A DNA stretch of 64,000 bases from Tenodera sinensis (GCA_030765045.1 CM060967.1:26568284-26632283); one strand, 5' to 3'. Shown: positions 46,396 to 59,069, numbered from the stretch's first letter. Numbers and translations are program-made. The notes: a model not told the origin generated them from the letters alone.

Positions 46396-46749
46396 GATTG
46401 GGTGACTGTACAATTATTTAAATTCTATTACATTATTATGGCCTAAAAACAGCTGCTTACTGCAAATGTGTCTGGTAAATCTAAAATGTTTAATTAACGA
46501 TTTTCCCGATAATTTGCGTTCTTTGGACACTTCTTTTGTGTGATATATGGAATACAACATGCGTGTTTTAAAAAGGTTAAGAGAAATCACATGAAAAGCG
46601 GAAGGTACATGTTCAAATCCTGGTTATGACGTTGAACTTTTCAGCTGACTCTAATTTAAAAGCAATAGTAACCGGAAAAACTTTAAAAAGTATTATTTAC
46701 ATATGCATAAAAACCATGACCGTTTAGTTGTTTTGATCTATTTATATAC

Positions 46750-46930
46750 CTGGGAATTAAAGTACCTATTTACTGATTGTAGGTCGCCATTGGGATTCTC
46801 ATCTCTGAAGTGAAAAAGGTCAAGTTAGGGAATTTAATGTCCTATCGGTACATTGTCATGGTAGTTTAATTATTAAGAACAATTCACGAAAAGCAGGAGA
46901 TCAATGTTCAAATCACCGCGGGCGCACGCT
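46750..46930 (+). repeat. Degenerate S1 SINE, 5' module plus tRNA-like part
   Basis: CTGGGAATTAAAGTACCTAT and GATTGTAGGTCGCCATTGGG match the 5' module seen at 47910 and 48190. They are followed by a decayed GTTTAATTATTAAGAACAAT in place of the A box. Confidence 0.5.
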
Positions 46931-46964
46931 TCAAAGGCTCAAGGTCAAGCTATCCCACATCACT

Positions 46965-47460
46965 GCTTGTAAATACGTGACCCGACGACAATGCGACCAG
47001 AACAAAGCGCTTCCAGCTTGTGCGCGAGACTTCCGACTGCCGGCTTATTTACGAGATGTTCCAAAAAAGGGGAATTTCGAGAAAGACCCGTGCTAGGTTA
47101 TTCTCGTCTGTATAAGCGAGCGGGACGGCGAGAAAAGCGAATTGTTTTTGTGATGAAGGCCTGAGTGTTGATCTGTTAGCTGTATGGGCGTTTGTACAGT
47201 TGTTGAGAGAAATAAGAGTGTGTGACGTTAGAGTCAGTTTTGGGACATTAAATTATCGCGTTGGAGTTGTGTGAAGCAGTTTTAGTAAGTGTTATCGCCA
47301 GAAGCTGCTGCTTGAAGAGACAGAGTAAAGTGAATCTGTTAAGTATGTGTCAAGGTTAACAGGGGAACAGCTGAGAGTTGCAAGGTGACGAAGAACTATG
47401 TTAACAATAAAAGAAAACTGAGCTTTAGAGAAATAAAGTGACAGAAAAAGTAACTAGGCA
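46965..47460 (+). other. CpG-rich LTR-like or promoter-like segment
   Basis: GC- and CpG-rich compared with its surroundings (46980-47170), with TATAAGCGAGCGG at about 47112 and later AACAATAAAAG at about 47403. A U3-R-like order is suggested, but I cannot define TG...CA ends with a target duplication. It may equally be an unannotated promoter. One TTCgaGAA pair (about 47077) falls short of an HSE. Confidence 0.25.
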
Positions 47461-47904
47461 TTGTTATTTGTCATAATATATTTTGCTTTTAGACAGCTTT
47501 GGATGTTGCCTATCTATATTTATGTGCTGTTAACATTTACTAGAAAAAAAAATTGTAAGAACAATACTTTTCTTTTGAATAATATGAATATGCATTATCA
47601 CAATACCATACAAAAAACAAATATTCACTTAGGCAAAATACCAAAATCTGTTAAAATGGAGCAAAATAAATGGGTGTAAAATTATATGATTACCAGCTAC
47701 AATAAAAGAAACCACAAAGTTATGTCAAATAAAGCTTTATCTGCTTAATCATTGTGATGTACAATTAATAATAAATTAAGTTGATTTGAGTTTATAGATA
47801 TTTACTTTACATTCTACCCCAAATACTGTCAATGCATGGGTTGTGTTAAAAACCATCAGTAATTTTGTTGGCATAAGAAAGCCATATATAAATATTATTT
47901 AATT

Positions 47905-48175
47905 AAACCTGGAACATAAAGCTGCCCTTGGGGTATTTCTATGAGATTGCCTAGTGGTCTACCAGGAAAATACAAATCTGCTGGGGATTTTAATGTGATA
48001 CTGGCAAGTTGCCATGGCAGCTCAGTGGTTAGAGCAACCATGCATGAAGCGGAAGATCTGTGGTTCAAATCCAGGCTATGGCATTGAATTTTTCAGCCCT
48101 GATTCTACCTCTAACACTGCCAGCACATGGCTTGTGTGTTTAAAACCATCAGTAAGTTGGTTGGCATAAAATAAT
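47905..48175 (+). repeat. SINE family S1, full-length reference copy
   Basis: Composite of a 5' module (ACCTGGAACATAAAGCTGCC to GGGGATTTTAATGTGATACT), a tRNA-like module (GGCAGCTCAGTGGTTAGAGC; GGTTCAAATCC) and a 3' module (CCTGATTCTACCTCTAACAC; GGCTTGTGTGTTTAAAACCA) ending TTGGCATAAAATAATAATT. It defines family S1, which recurs at least seven times in the window. Confidence 0.7.
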
Positions 48176-49050
48176 AATTACCCTCTAAAGACCCGGGACA
48201 TAAAGTACTTATGATTGTAAGTCGCCTTTGGGGTACTTATCACAGACATGAGATTCCCTAGTAGTCTACTGGAGAAATACAAATCGGTTGGGGAATTTAA
48301 TATCATAAAGGGAATGGGTACAGACACAGGGGACACCTTTGACCTACACAGATCTATTGTGGCTATCACCTCACAGGAGGCAGGGGTGAAATAAGGGAAG
48401 TGAAGGTGTCACACAGGGTCGCAGCTAGACAGGCCACAGAGATGAGCGGCAGTCCCTAACAAGTGCAGAGATCTCATCCCGGTGCCAGGCCCACCAAGCA
48501 CCACGGTTCCAGTGTCACACTGAGCATCTCCCCCTCCCCACCCAACAGAGGACAAAGCTGCCCAAATGCCACCTAGCACCGAGAACAGAAGTTACCATTG
48601 AAATTATCACTGCCATCTGCCTGACACTGCCAATACTACACGCCTGAAAGATGATAAGGAAATGGAATGAAAGGAAACTGTGCTATGAAATAATGCACCC
48701 CAGTATTTGCCTAAGTGACATGGGGAAAAACCCATGTCAGAGTGCACAGCCACGGGGACAACCCACAACCTCCTGAATGCAGGCCACAGACGTTGCCACC
48801 TGAGTCATGCTACTTAGTAATTTAATGTCATACTGGCACTTTGCCATGGTAGCCCACTGGTTAGAGCAACTGCACATGAAGTGGAAGATCCATGGTTCAA
48901 ATACTGGCTATGATGTTAAATTTGTCAGTCCTGAGTCTGCCTCTCAAACACAGATTTTCATGAGAGGTGGAATTAAGATTGAAAAATTCAATGCCATAGC
49001 CAGGATTTGAACTGCATATCTTCCACTTCATGTGCGGCTAGTCTAATTAC
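48176..49050 (+). repeat. Second S1 copy, split by another SINE and ending in an inverted S1 piece
   Basis: The 5' module is at 48176-48307 and the tRNA-like module resumes at 48833. From about 48955 to 49045 the sequence runs back as the complement of S1 (TTCAATGCCATAGCCAGGAT), giving a hairpin. It lies in tandem directly after the first full copy. Confidence 0.65.
48308..48818 (-). mobile_element. SINE insertion (family S4) with 14-bp TSD
   Basis: AATTTAAT(A/G)TCATA flanks both ends (48294-48307 and 48819-48832, one mismatch) and S1 continues across. On the minus strand the insert begins TAGCATGACTCAGGTGGCAA, a tRNA-like A box, with GAGGTTGTGGGTTGTCC in place of the B box. The body is CA/GGGG-rich and about 510 bp long. 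Only one copy was seen. Confidence 0.72.
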
Positions 49051-49119
49051 TGATTTTCATGTTCGTCAAACACTTAAGCTCAAACTTCATTCATTATATT
49101 TTATTTACATTTATGATTA

Positions 49120-49510
49120 AATCTAATGCTAAGAAATATTGTTTTATTACTTTCAGAATTTAATTTGCTTTGTCTTCCACTTCCTTTCCTGAAGATGCTT
49201 TAACTGTTACTGTAATATCATCAGCATGTCCAACTGTAGCGTTGCGATACTTCTGTATCAGATCAAAATCATTTAGATGAATAACAAAAATGGCCTTGCG
49301 GTATTCCTTGTTCAACAATGCTCCATTTTGACTATCTGTTAAATGTTTCCATTATATTTCTATAATTCATGTAAACAGTTTGCATGCAATTTAATAAACA
49401 TGAGTCAATCTGATTTTGTCCTATTTCTCATACCCAATATTTAACTTTTCAATCAATAGTTCAAAGAACACACAATCCAACACCTTACTTTAAGTTGGTA
49501 TGTATTAACC
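49120..49510 (-). mobile_element. LINE RT remnant with GIPQG and ADD motifs
   Basis: The minus strand reads VEQGIPQG (about 49290-49310) and, after a frameshift, GHADDITVTVKASS (about 49190-49235), the RT palm motifs B and C in the right order and spacing. Stops are numerous. The short span shows an old 5'- and 3'-truncated copy. Confidence 0.6.
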
Positions 49511-49577
49511 TTTCCCAACTGACTAAGCATGTGGCTTGAGAATCAGGTTCAGCTCCAATATATAACGTTTTGATACT

Positions 49578-49712
49578 TAAGAGGTAGAACTGGAACTTAA
49601 AAATTCAATGCCACAACTGGGTTTTGAACCACAGACCTTCCGCTTGCCGGGCGGACGCTCTACCACTGAGCTATTGTGACAAACTGCCAGAATGACATTA
49701 AATTCTCAAGCC
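49578..49712 (-). repeat. SINE family S1, minus copy
   Basis: Complement of the S1 tRNA-like module: GAGCGTCCGCCCGGCAAGCG and GGTTCAAAACCC, with AGAGGTAGAACTGGAACTTA at the left. It has a good A box (TAGCTCAGTGGTAGAGCG) in complement. Confidence 0.65.
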
Positions 49713-50654
49713 AGTTTGATACTTGTTAATGATTACATTTCTGAAATAGGATAGCTGTCAAACGTTTTCATGGATGTGTGCTGCCTTAAAATCTGATCTT
49801 GTATAGTGAATATAATGCTTGACACCCCATATTACTGAATATGAACTTCTTTCTGCACACTTTATAATTGACTGTCCAGTAATCACCAAGCCATTCTACA
49901 AACCCTGCATTATAGATTTATCCAGCCTGATAGGTGAAACTTGTTTTTGACTGCCTTCCCCTCCCACCACTAAAAGAATATGGAGGCAGCAGAATCCAAC
50001 AGTCTAATGCAATAAATTGGCCCAAAACCGCAGTAACAAGAAGATTAACCCCCTATCTCCATTGTATTTAAGGAGCAAAAAATATAATCCTCCTTAATAT
50101 ATAGTTTTTCATCAGTATGAGTAACCAGGTATGTGAGAACTATGATCCAATTTCCCCGACAGACTTCCATATTTTAATACCTTCCCTGACTTTCTCTGTC
50201 CATTTTGCAATTACTGCCTTTCCAGGCTGCTAGGAACCCACTATGATTGTTGGAAAAAATGTTTGTTTTCATTAATATATTGTTGTTAGCTAGATACATG
50301 CCATGACAGGTCAGCATGTTAGGGGTTAATAGTTTAGAGAAATGGAAAGGTTGGAAAAAAGACTTCCTAGCCCTCAGGAATCCTAATAGTATCGGGGTTG
50401 GAAGAGAACATGAATATTAAAACCAATAAATATTACATCCCTATTTTGTTTCACAGATAATATTCACCAAAGCTAAAAGTTCATTAAAATTTATCTTACC
50501 TAGGAAAATAAGAACAGTCAACCAATTTTGGAATGTCCTTTTAAATGAATGTAAGCAGCAGGAACAAGTGATTCAGCAAAAAATTGCTATTCTGGTAATA
50601 CAATTTGCAGAAACATGTTGGAATGAATTCTTTATTATTTAATTAAAACAAACA

Positions 50655-51000
50655 ATGCTTGCACTGTGGGCCAGCAGTTAGACTGTTTGCCTACCACCTA
50701 GGCAGCCCAAGTTCAATCCTAGAGACCCGCATGTGGCATCTGTGGTGGACATGTGGTGTCTTGAGTGGATTTTCTGGGTCCTCCAGTTTCCCCAGCCACT
50801 CATTCCACCAATTGCTCCAGCATCACCTTTCCAATCATTGATATTGCCTGCATTTCATATCATCCTCTTCCTCATTCTCATACTTGGTGCTAGGCTGACC
50901 ACCTGCCCGGTTTATAAGTTCCTCTGCTCCCTGATAGGCGTCTGACCCTTGGCATTGGCTCGTAAGTCCTACACAAGAGGAGGGTAGTCAGGTAAAGAAG
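50655..51000 (+). repeat. SINE family S2, plus copy
   Basis: The head CTGTGGGCCAGCAGTTAGAC and the B-box-like AGTTCAATCC are followed by the S2 body (GAGACCCGCATGTGGCATC; TGCATTTCATATCATCCTCT) and the 3' end GAGGAGGGTAGTCAGGTAAA. Confidence 0.68.
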
Positions 51001-53014
51001 AAGAAACAATGTGCATGTTTAGCTTTTTTTATTTCTTAAATAAAAGTTGTATGTAGTTTACAAGCTTCACTATTACTTATAAATTAGTGGTTTACAGGTC
51101 ATATAACAAAATGTAAAATGCAAAAGAGCAAAGCAACAACAATGGATACACCTGCTGTGTGAAAAGGAAGAGCTAAGGGTTTTGAAATCTGTAGATAGGA
51201 GCAGAGAGGTAGTATAGATAATTGACAAGTCAAAATAAGTGCGGGGATGAAACCAAGGAAGCATTCATGAAGAAGGGAACACGAGAAAAAGGAAAGGTGA
51301 AAAATGTTACATAAATAGCAAGTTCTTATAGAAAACGGTAGGAAATAAGCAAAAGGTTAGAAAGAGAAATAGATAGGAAGATATAGGCAGGTAAAGAATA
51401 AAGGGATATAGAGCAAATAGAAGTAAGGAGAAAGACTATAGCTTAAGAACAATAGCAAAGATGAGCATGGTGCAAGCAGGTCTAATGATAAAATGAAAAT
51501 GCATAAAACGTATTGCAGAGGGTTGTCCAAGTCGAGAGGGCTTGGACCCAAGGACAGCCCAAAATGTATAAGACTATGTAAATAAATTAAAAAATTCAGA
51601 TACTGACAAATAAAAACGTATTCTTACATTCAATGCACAAGATTTTTATCAAGTCTTTTGACAGAGTATAAAGCTTCAGGATGACCTTAGGCAAATTTTC
51701 CTTGTAATTCCTAAGTAATTCATTAAAACGCTCACTTCTATTTTGCTGTTAAGTAAATTTTTCTTCCAATTGCAATTTTATTAAAATGCTCACTTTCATT
51801 TTCTAACACATGTAATGGAAATCTAAAAAGTCCTTTTTGTCCAATTAGCACATTTAACAAGGAGTATTTGTTCAAATACTGTCCATTAGTACTAGCTCAA
51901 AACTTGAGCAAATTGGAGTCAAGAGCTTTCCTTCTTGCATGAGGACTTAGTCCTTTATAAAGACACCACTTCATCTCACTTCATTTGCTCAACAGACATT
52001 TAAACTAACAGTCATTAACAGTCAAATTGACATCTAAACTTTAAAAAACATTCAGCAGTCTTTAACAGCCATCTTATAGAGCTGCATTTATGTTACTGTC
52101 TAAAATGTTGTATAACAATCACTTTATGAAACTAGCTTTGTTAATATTTTAGTTACATTATTCCATCACAGATGAAGATGATTCTGAATTAAAATTCTGA
52201 AGTATAGAATTAAAAATAGCACTTAAAACTGAAAACACTAAATTGACAGAAAAACAGATTTACAATTCGTCTCTTCATTGAAGATGAGTTTTAACTACAT
52301 TTAATGTCAAAAATAAAATGACAATGTCTTCAGTATAGTAATTTAAGATACATTTTGGCTAATAAAAGTATACAATTTAGAGATAACATACATCGGTTTA
52401 CTGACACATCACTTACATTTAGGCAAAATAGGACGTTTTGCGAGTTGTTGCTTCCGTCATCAATGTCCCATTTTACAGAAATGTAAGTAAATCGATTGAC
52501 AGTACTATCTTTAAATGGCTTACACTACACTCAACTTCTGACATAGTGGAATAAATGGTATACAAGTTTCATAGAACACATCTGCTGTGTGACAATTGTC
52601 ATATTTGGGATGCTATGGTTGCACTAACAGTAAGATCAGAGAAACAGGTTCCAAAAGTGTACCTATGACCCCAAGTAACCTGCATAAGGCTGATTCACAA
52701 CAAGAATGGCAATGCATATCGATAGCAAAGTGGAACATTTATATTGTGTAGTGGATATCATTTGTTTCTAACCAATGATATCTTCCCCACCAGCAACTGT
52801 TTCGTGGCATACCTATCTTGAATCATTTCTACAGTGAAAGTCAATGTGCACAATGTGAATTCCCCAATTTGAATACTTGTATTTCTATTTTCCCTTTCTG
52901 GTTACCATTGCTAGTGGTTGTGAACCACTCTTAAAGCAACCTGGAACATCCAATGTGTATCTTATCTTAAGAATGGCATGCTGTGTCACAAGTATCTATC
53001 TAAAAGATGTTCTC
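51001..53014. other. Region downstream of the Cdc6 stop; probable 3' UTR and intergenic DNA
   Basis: A purine-rich patch at 51120-51480 gives pyrimidine-rich frames on the minus strand with no meaning. Minus-strand AATAAA at 51783-51778 is one candidate Cdc6 polyadenylation signal. No repeat shared with elsewhere was noticed. Confidence 0.35.
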
Positions 53015-53110
53015 TTAAGAAAGACATGCTGTATCATTGAGTATGGATCCTAGAAGATTCTTGTCTTGAAGTGCAGCACTCACTTCTTCTTCATCCCACT
53101 GAAGACAAAT
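53015..53110 (-). CDS. Cdc6: Cdc6 terminal exon with stop codon
   Basis: Encodes ICLQWDEEEVSAALQDKNLL followed by GSILNDTACLS and a TAA at 53017-53015. This matches the end of CDC6, where the last strand of the winged helix is followed by an acidic helix and the Asp-x-x-Leu-(Leu/Ile) stretch (ALxDKxLLxxIL). The acceptor TTACAG has a good polypyrimidine context. The exon is phase 0 from the preceding one. The 3' UTR runs leftward; a minus-strand AATAAA at 51783-51778 is one candidate signal but is about 1.2 kb away and unproven. Confidence 0.87.
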   Translation of the reverse strand: MCLQWDEEEVSAALQDKNLLGSILNDTACLS

Positions 53111-53139
53111 CTGTAAGAACAAAAACTGCTATTTCACAC

Positions 53140-53385
53140 ACTATTTGAAAAAATCTTATGTTGCACTCACATGACTCTACTCATTTGTTTATAATCTATT
53201 CTTATAAATGCTTATTCTGTATATCCTTCATGTCAATTCAGATAAACATTTATAAAAACTATTTTATTGCATATTTTCTTATAGGTACAACAGAGTTGGA
53301 GGAATACAGTATACTTTATGCATTAGACAAATTTAATCTTTTCAGAGGTCACTACATAATGACTTTGAAATTCTGTCTGCATGGT

Positions 53386-53467
<82 letters not shown>

Positions 53468-53820
53468 GAGAGAAAGAAAGGACAATGATGTTCCATTTGA
53501 GAAAAGCATAAGTATAGTGGTTAATTTGAAAAAGAAAACGACAGATTGTGTGCTACATTTTTTGTTGTAATAAATTTGTCTTTTATGCTTTGCCAGTCAT
53601 ATAAAAGTCATTCATAATGAAGAGGACTTCAGAGGTCATTCCCAGAAAATTAAGATATGCATTTAATTTGTCATGAAAGTATCTTTAATATTCAGTATTT
53701 TATTCAATCGGAAAAATTGAAATTTCTGAAAAATGTGCTAAGTAAAGGTTAGCTGGGGTGAGGAAAGTTCATGTTGCATCCTTGGAAGATGCTGAACTTC
53801 AATATTAAGTAAAGCCTTAC
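53140..53820 (-). repeat. R1 copy with an expanded (AG)n tract, in a Cdc6 intron
   Basis: TTGCACTCACATGACTCTAC, TATTTTCTTATAGGTACAAC and AGGAATACAGTATACTTTAT (53160-53335) match the R1 copy at 41960-42105. GAAGAGGACTTCAGAG onward (53615-53820) matches 7300-7560. Between them is a microsatellite. Confidence 0.55.
53387..53470. repeat. (AG)n microsatellite of about 35 units followed by a G run
   Basis: Uninterrupted GA repeats from 53387 to about 53456, then about twelve G. The 117-codon frame over it is an artefact. Confidence 0.95.
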
Positions 53821-55315
53821 ACCGGAATAATTTAGCATGTTTTAACTTTAAATATTTATTAAATCCAATTAAATTAAGGGTGAATGCCGTCACTGGCAAA
53901 AAACCAGGCATCTGTCCATTATCAGTTATTTCCAGTGGCATTTTTAACACGCTGCCCACGGAAATGTCAGCAGAACTTCCGCTCTAAAGCCATGAATTCT
54001 AATGATCAATGCATTTAAAACAAAAATATATAATTAAAAAAGAAACATTTTGCTAGCATATTTTACATGCTAAGCATAATTTGCTAACTTTTTATTGTCA
54101 TGAGTTAAAAAATCACTTAAGTGAAATATTGCATATTGCCCTAAAATTAATTGAATGAATGATTCATTTATGCTCAAAACAATACAATTAAACCAACTTA
54201 TAACGAAATAAATACATCAAAAACATCTAGAATACCCTTACTTTCAATTTTATATTTTTCCTACCTTGTGAGTTGCTAATTTTATTCTTTGGCCCATTGT
54301 ACATTTTAACTCTGTGGCTATTTATGTATGGAAAATTAATTAAAACACGTTGTCTTAAAATTTGCAAAATTCACAAATTAGTCAAAGCCCTACTTATGGT
54401 AAAGATTTTTTTTCACAATGTATGCAATGCAGACAAATGGTCTCATGCCTATGATCACCAGGATGTTGGCTGCTGTTTAAAAAACACACTTAAAATATAA
54501 TTCCTCTAATGAATAGTTATAATTATATAATTCTCTCTCTCTATTAAAGTTATCTAAAGTTAGCAATCACATTTCAACACAGCATGAAGTTTTTAGGGGA
54601 AATTAAGTCTGAAATTGATACAAATACAGAGCATGAGCCTTAATATTTTAAAATAACCTTTGGTAATTTAATTGAATGAATCTTGAAACACTGAAGAAGG
54701 GAACAATTGGAACTATCAGTCAATGTAGCGATACAAACTACTAGGACTAGGATGGTTATATAATAACTTTTTCAATTAAACTATTATTGTAACATGCGCA
54801 GGAAGTAATCTCTCCCAAGTCTGAAAATCTAAATTTTACAGTGCATGTTTTAGAATATTGTCTTATCAGCATACCTCTGCACAGCATACGATCAAGAATA
54901 CACACAGAACACCAAAACAGCAATCAGTAGCGGCTTTACATACAAATGGTAGACAGAAAGGTTTACGATGCAAAAGAAACAAAAAAGTAGAACTCCCCAC
55001 TGTTAAAAGCTGTGGTCAGAGACGACAAGAAATTTTCATACCACCCACTTTTAAATTCCAAAGTATCTTCAAGCATATTGTCCTTGCACCCCAGCACAAA
55101 TTAAATCTTAGAAATGTATTAAAAGGGTATCTACAATAAAATACCAAACCTTTATATTCCTACCTTAATAAGTGACTTTAAAATTTTGGCCACCTACATT
55201 AGAAAATCACACATTGTGGAATGCTTTGCTAATCAGAAAACTCAAAACAACACTCTGGTAAGATTCAAGGAATGAATTATCTGGGTAACATAAAAATGCA
55301 GTAAAGTATTCTTAC
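53821..55315. other. Cdc6 intron remainder, nothing assigned
   Basis: AT-rich, with a short (CT)n at 54531-54540. A 93-codon plus frame at 54858-55139 lacks a signature. Confidence 0.35.
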
Positions 55316-55456
55316 CTTTGATAAACGTATTTCTTTGGAAGCTTGTAACCTCATTACGCCTCGCGTCTCTACAAGCTTGCACAAACTGTAGAATTCTCCT
55401 TGCTCCAAAGAACACATGTTTCTCTTTTTGCAAACTCGTTTGTACACTTCATGGAG
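55316..55456 (-). CDS. Cdc6: Cdc6 internal exon (winged-helix domain)
   Basis: Encodes 47 residues, LHEVYKRVCKKRNMCSLEQG, then EFYSLCKLVETRGVMRLQAS and KEIRLSK. The pattern LxExYxxVCxxxx...Q.EFxxLxxxLExRGIxxL is the conserved core of the CDC6/ORC1 winged helix, where the ETRG motif forms the DNA-contacting turn. The exon is phase 0 at both ends (acceptor TTACAG, donor GTAAGA). Its length and composition are typical of the family. Confidence 0.88.
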
Positions 55457-57366
55457 CTGTAATACAATGTTTTGTTAGTTCACTTACATGTTAAATATTT
55501 AAACAGTAATATACACAGTAAAGTGTTGTCATGCTATGGTACACAGTCAAGAAATCATTTCAAATTAATTTTATACAAAATAGGGCAGGTATATTTTGAA
55601 CCAATTTCTATGAAATGGTATGAGGGTAAGCCCAACAGTCTATTTTTTTTAATATAGAGATGTTTATTTTTAATAAATGGTACATAGTTTTTCAACTTAA
55701 AACATTCTTCTACTTTTCTACATAATCAACACTACAGTCAATGCGCTTTTGTAAGCACTGTGGTAGTTTTTGTATCCCCGTGTCATACCAACTTAGCAGT
55801 TGCAGATCTGTGGTTTTACGAGTAGCAAACATTGTCATGGAGAAGGTTTATACCCTTTCTCAGCCTTCCTCTTCTCCAGTTCTGAATTGCCTGTATGAGT
55901 TTTCTGAATGTCTCATAGTACCACATCTATTGTGGGTCAGAGCTATGAAGTTGACCAAACAAAACCCCTTTTGATCCTATAAAACGCTTGGCATGACTTT
56001 ATTGCCCACAGTTCTTTTGAATTTTCACAGCTTCAACAAAGAGGACTGCCGCCATTTACATGGCTGGCCCCAGGTGTCAAATGGAAGGCCCAGATTTGAT
56101 TATCTATGACAATTGAATACAAATAATTGTCCTTTTTATCTGCATAGTGTAAAATAATAATAGCAGCTATTGACATGGTTAGATGGTTAATCTTTATTAT
56201 ATTGATATGTGATTTATTATTTATGTAACGTATTATAATATTGTGCAGATATTTTTGTCATGCGTTTTTATTTTCAATAATGAGTGACAATTCGATGGAT
56301 ATCATTTCCTTACGCTTTCCCTCCAAACGGGAAAGTCATATTCACTTTGGGCTCGGTCAGTCTGCAGCAGCTTTTCCAAAGGTGACGCAATCGGGTCGTA
56401 GCCTGAGTTTCGCGCAAACCTCGGACAGCAGCATGGTCAGGCATACACTCTCCTCAATGCACAAGGTAAGTAGGTCACCAGCAAAGAACTACTGTCCATA
56501 CTGTACATGCATGCCTTATTTCCCCTGCCATGCTATTTATCTGCACCTTACCATCGGCAGTATAGCAGTGGGCTTGGGTCAAACCCTTGGGCTGAGGACT
56601 AGCCCTGCTGGGCCCACAGGCTCGAAAATTAAGGGGTAAAAACAATTTTTTTTTGTGACCTATGTTTAAATGCTGAGAATAGCACAATTATCGCAAAATT
56701 TCTTTACAAGGAATTCTATATGATTCTTCTGCTGCTAAGAAGCCAATAACTGCAAAATAATTTTGTTTAAAACAAAATTTCATAATTGCACTTGAGCCGG
56801 ATGGTACACTATGACCTATTCTTGGGCTAGAGCTTGTTTGAGGTTGGGCCAAACCCAAGATAGTTGGCCCATACAGACCTCTACTTCACTGTATCATAGT
56901 CCATACACATTAAGAAAATGATACTACTTTGTGTGCATCATTTATCATTAGGATTAAAAGTATACCTAGATGATACTGCCCTTCTTGATTACAATGTGAA
57001 TATATTGTTATATTGGGAACAATAGTAGTGTGCACCTGCTCTGATACCAGTAAGGGACTTGCCCGTTATGAGGACTGCGGAAAACCAGGAAGGGTAAAAA
57101 GAAAAAAAGAAACACGTACATCAGTCAGGGAGGATAGCCCCAGCAGGATGTGATCCACAGACCACCTGTTCACAAGTCTGCACCCAAATATGTAGCGACA
57201 AGTCTGGTATTTGTTCCACATATTGTGGTTGCAGCACACTGATCTACATGCCTACTAAACTGAGTGCTGAAGTTTCCATGACATACATAATTATTATGAA
57301 ATGCACAAATCAAATTAAATAAAATCTGGGATTTAGGTTTGAAAAATAATAGCTTCATGTACGTAC
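55457..57366. other. Cdc6 intron, one possible transposon trace
   Basis: Frames around 55741-55974 and 56241-56639 have no recognised domain. The stretch 55640-56040 is weakly transposon-like (QRFCKHCGSF, VSYQLSSC) but no family can be named. Confidence 0.3.
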
Positions 57367-57593
57367 CTTGCCTACAGTTACATCCTTGTTACGCCCTTTC
57401 TTCAATATCAAAAGCAGGGTGCAAATAAGTACTTTTTGTTGAAGTGGGAAGTTTGCATTGTGCTCTGCAGAATGTAAAGTGTGGGATGTGGCATAAGCAC
57501 TGTTCAATACAGACATCACTTCCTTCAAGGCAACTGTTGCATGGTCTTGATTCTTCCCTGGAGAACACTTTTTAGGACTAGCTGTGTTTGCTG
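57367..57593 (-). CDS. Cdc6: Cdc6 internal exon (linker and start of winged helix)
   Basis: Completes the split codon and encodes ANTASPKKCSPGKNQDHATV, then ALKEVMSVLNSAYATS and NFPLQQKVLICTLLLILKKG, ending KDVTVGK. FPLQQKxLxCxLLLxL is the first helix of the CDC6 winged-helix domain. The SPKKCSPGK stretch in the linker resembles an SPxK-type CDK site; regulation by CDK is known for CDC6 in general but the sites here are inferred. The acceptor is TTACAG and the donor GTACGT, with a phase 0 exit. Confidence 0.87.
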
Positions 57594-57934
57594 CTGTAAC
57601 ATAATAGGGAAGGCTTAGATGAGAATTTCCAGACCACAAGGTAGGACTACTTGCAAGGTCAAAATTTATACAATATTTTTACTACCCAATCTGTACAGTA
57701 TAGTCTATGTGCCAAGGACTAAGATTTTAAAACAAATTATCGCCTTTGCAAGCAATAATAAATAATTTATGATGGTGAAAAATAACAGATGATTCAAGTA
57801 TCACTTCCAAATCTTGACAGAATGCAGTATATGGTAACCTTCATTTTAGCATATTCGTTGGCAAATACGTGAAAACAAAGAACAAGCAAAAGTTTTTAAA
57901 AGGTGTAAGTACTTTGACCAGTTAGATCAAATCA

Positions 57935-58140
57935 GACAATGAATGAAATGGGTGAAATGACGCTCAAATGATTCCAGGGTCCATAGAGCTTGTGTTACCT
58001 GACATTTATCTTTCAGGATAAGGGAAAACCCTGAAAAAAAACCCTTATTCAGATAACTCACGCTAGCTGAGATTCAAACTTGGGATATCTTGAATGTGAA
58101 ACAGGCACGCTACTTCCACACCACAAAAGCAGGTTGCGAC
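57935..58140 (-). repeat. SINE family S5, minus copy, in a Cdc6 intron
   Basis: The complement matches 22709-23000: an A-box region near 58125, GAATCTCAGCTAGCGTGAGT, GGTTTTCCCTTATCCTGA and CATTTGAGCGTCATTTCACC. It is diverged, with the B box decayed. Confidence 0.55.
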
Positions 58141-59069
58141 ACTTTTAAAATAATTTTGACCTGGAAGTATTATTATTTACAAGTTTTGTGTTGTTATAAA
58201 CTGTTATGCCGTGATTGTTCTATTAGTAAAAACAAAAATGCATTTTTGCTGACACCCTTCTAAGAAGTTAAGGAATTACATTCTGTTTCAATTATTTGTA
58301 TAAAGGCCATTCTGATCTTTTTTTGCCTGTTTAACTTAGGATAAGAACAAATAAATAAAAAAAGAGTATGTCACTCAATCTATATATACAGTAGGGTGCA
58401 AAATGGCATCAACCTATCTTCCACCTCTTCTCTCTTTTTTCAGGTGCTCAATTCATTTGACTGTTAGTTGGTGACCAGTTATGAAGGTAAAAATTTCCTT
58501 TGAAATAAGGAAAGCTAAAAGATTCATGGTTCCTACATGCCCTTTATGTTTTCACCAAGTCTAATTCCACTTTCCTCACTTTGAACAATTTCGGAATTGC
58601 TCTTGAACACAGTGTCATGCTCCAAGTGACTCCCTAGTGGCTTATTCAGTTTATTTGTTAAATGGAACAATACATTAGACATTCAAGAATTCTTCAAATT
58701 ATTCAATTCAATTTGTTTCTTGTTCATGTACATCATGTTAAGACACATCAATACAATATTATACATTTATGCTAGATAGTCATAGGCATGCACACCAACT
58801 CATACAGGGACACACTTAAAACTAGATTTATATGGTTTCATTCATTTTTCTTTTTAAGTATTCCTCTATAGTAGAGGTGGGCAAAAGCAGATTCATGAAT
58901 CTTGTGTGATTTGTGAGCCTTTCGCTGTGCAACTATGCAGTACAATGGTACACACCTCCTTCCTCAGTTCATTTCAGTACACAGGACACTTCCAGGAGTT
59001 TTGCGACCAGTATCAGTGGAGAAATAGTGTCCCAACACTGTCTACCTCAAGGAAATGATTATATTTCAA

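Noticed and set aside
47065..47090. HSE in the CpG-rich segment
   Set aside because: Only one correctly spaced pair (TTCgaGAA); the neighbouring GAA is at the wrong spacing.
53158..53511. 117-codon frame with Arg-Glu repeats
   Set aside because: Created by the (AG)n microsatellite.
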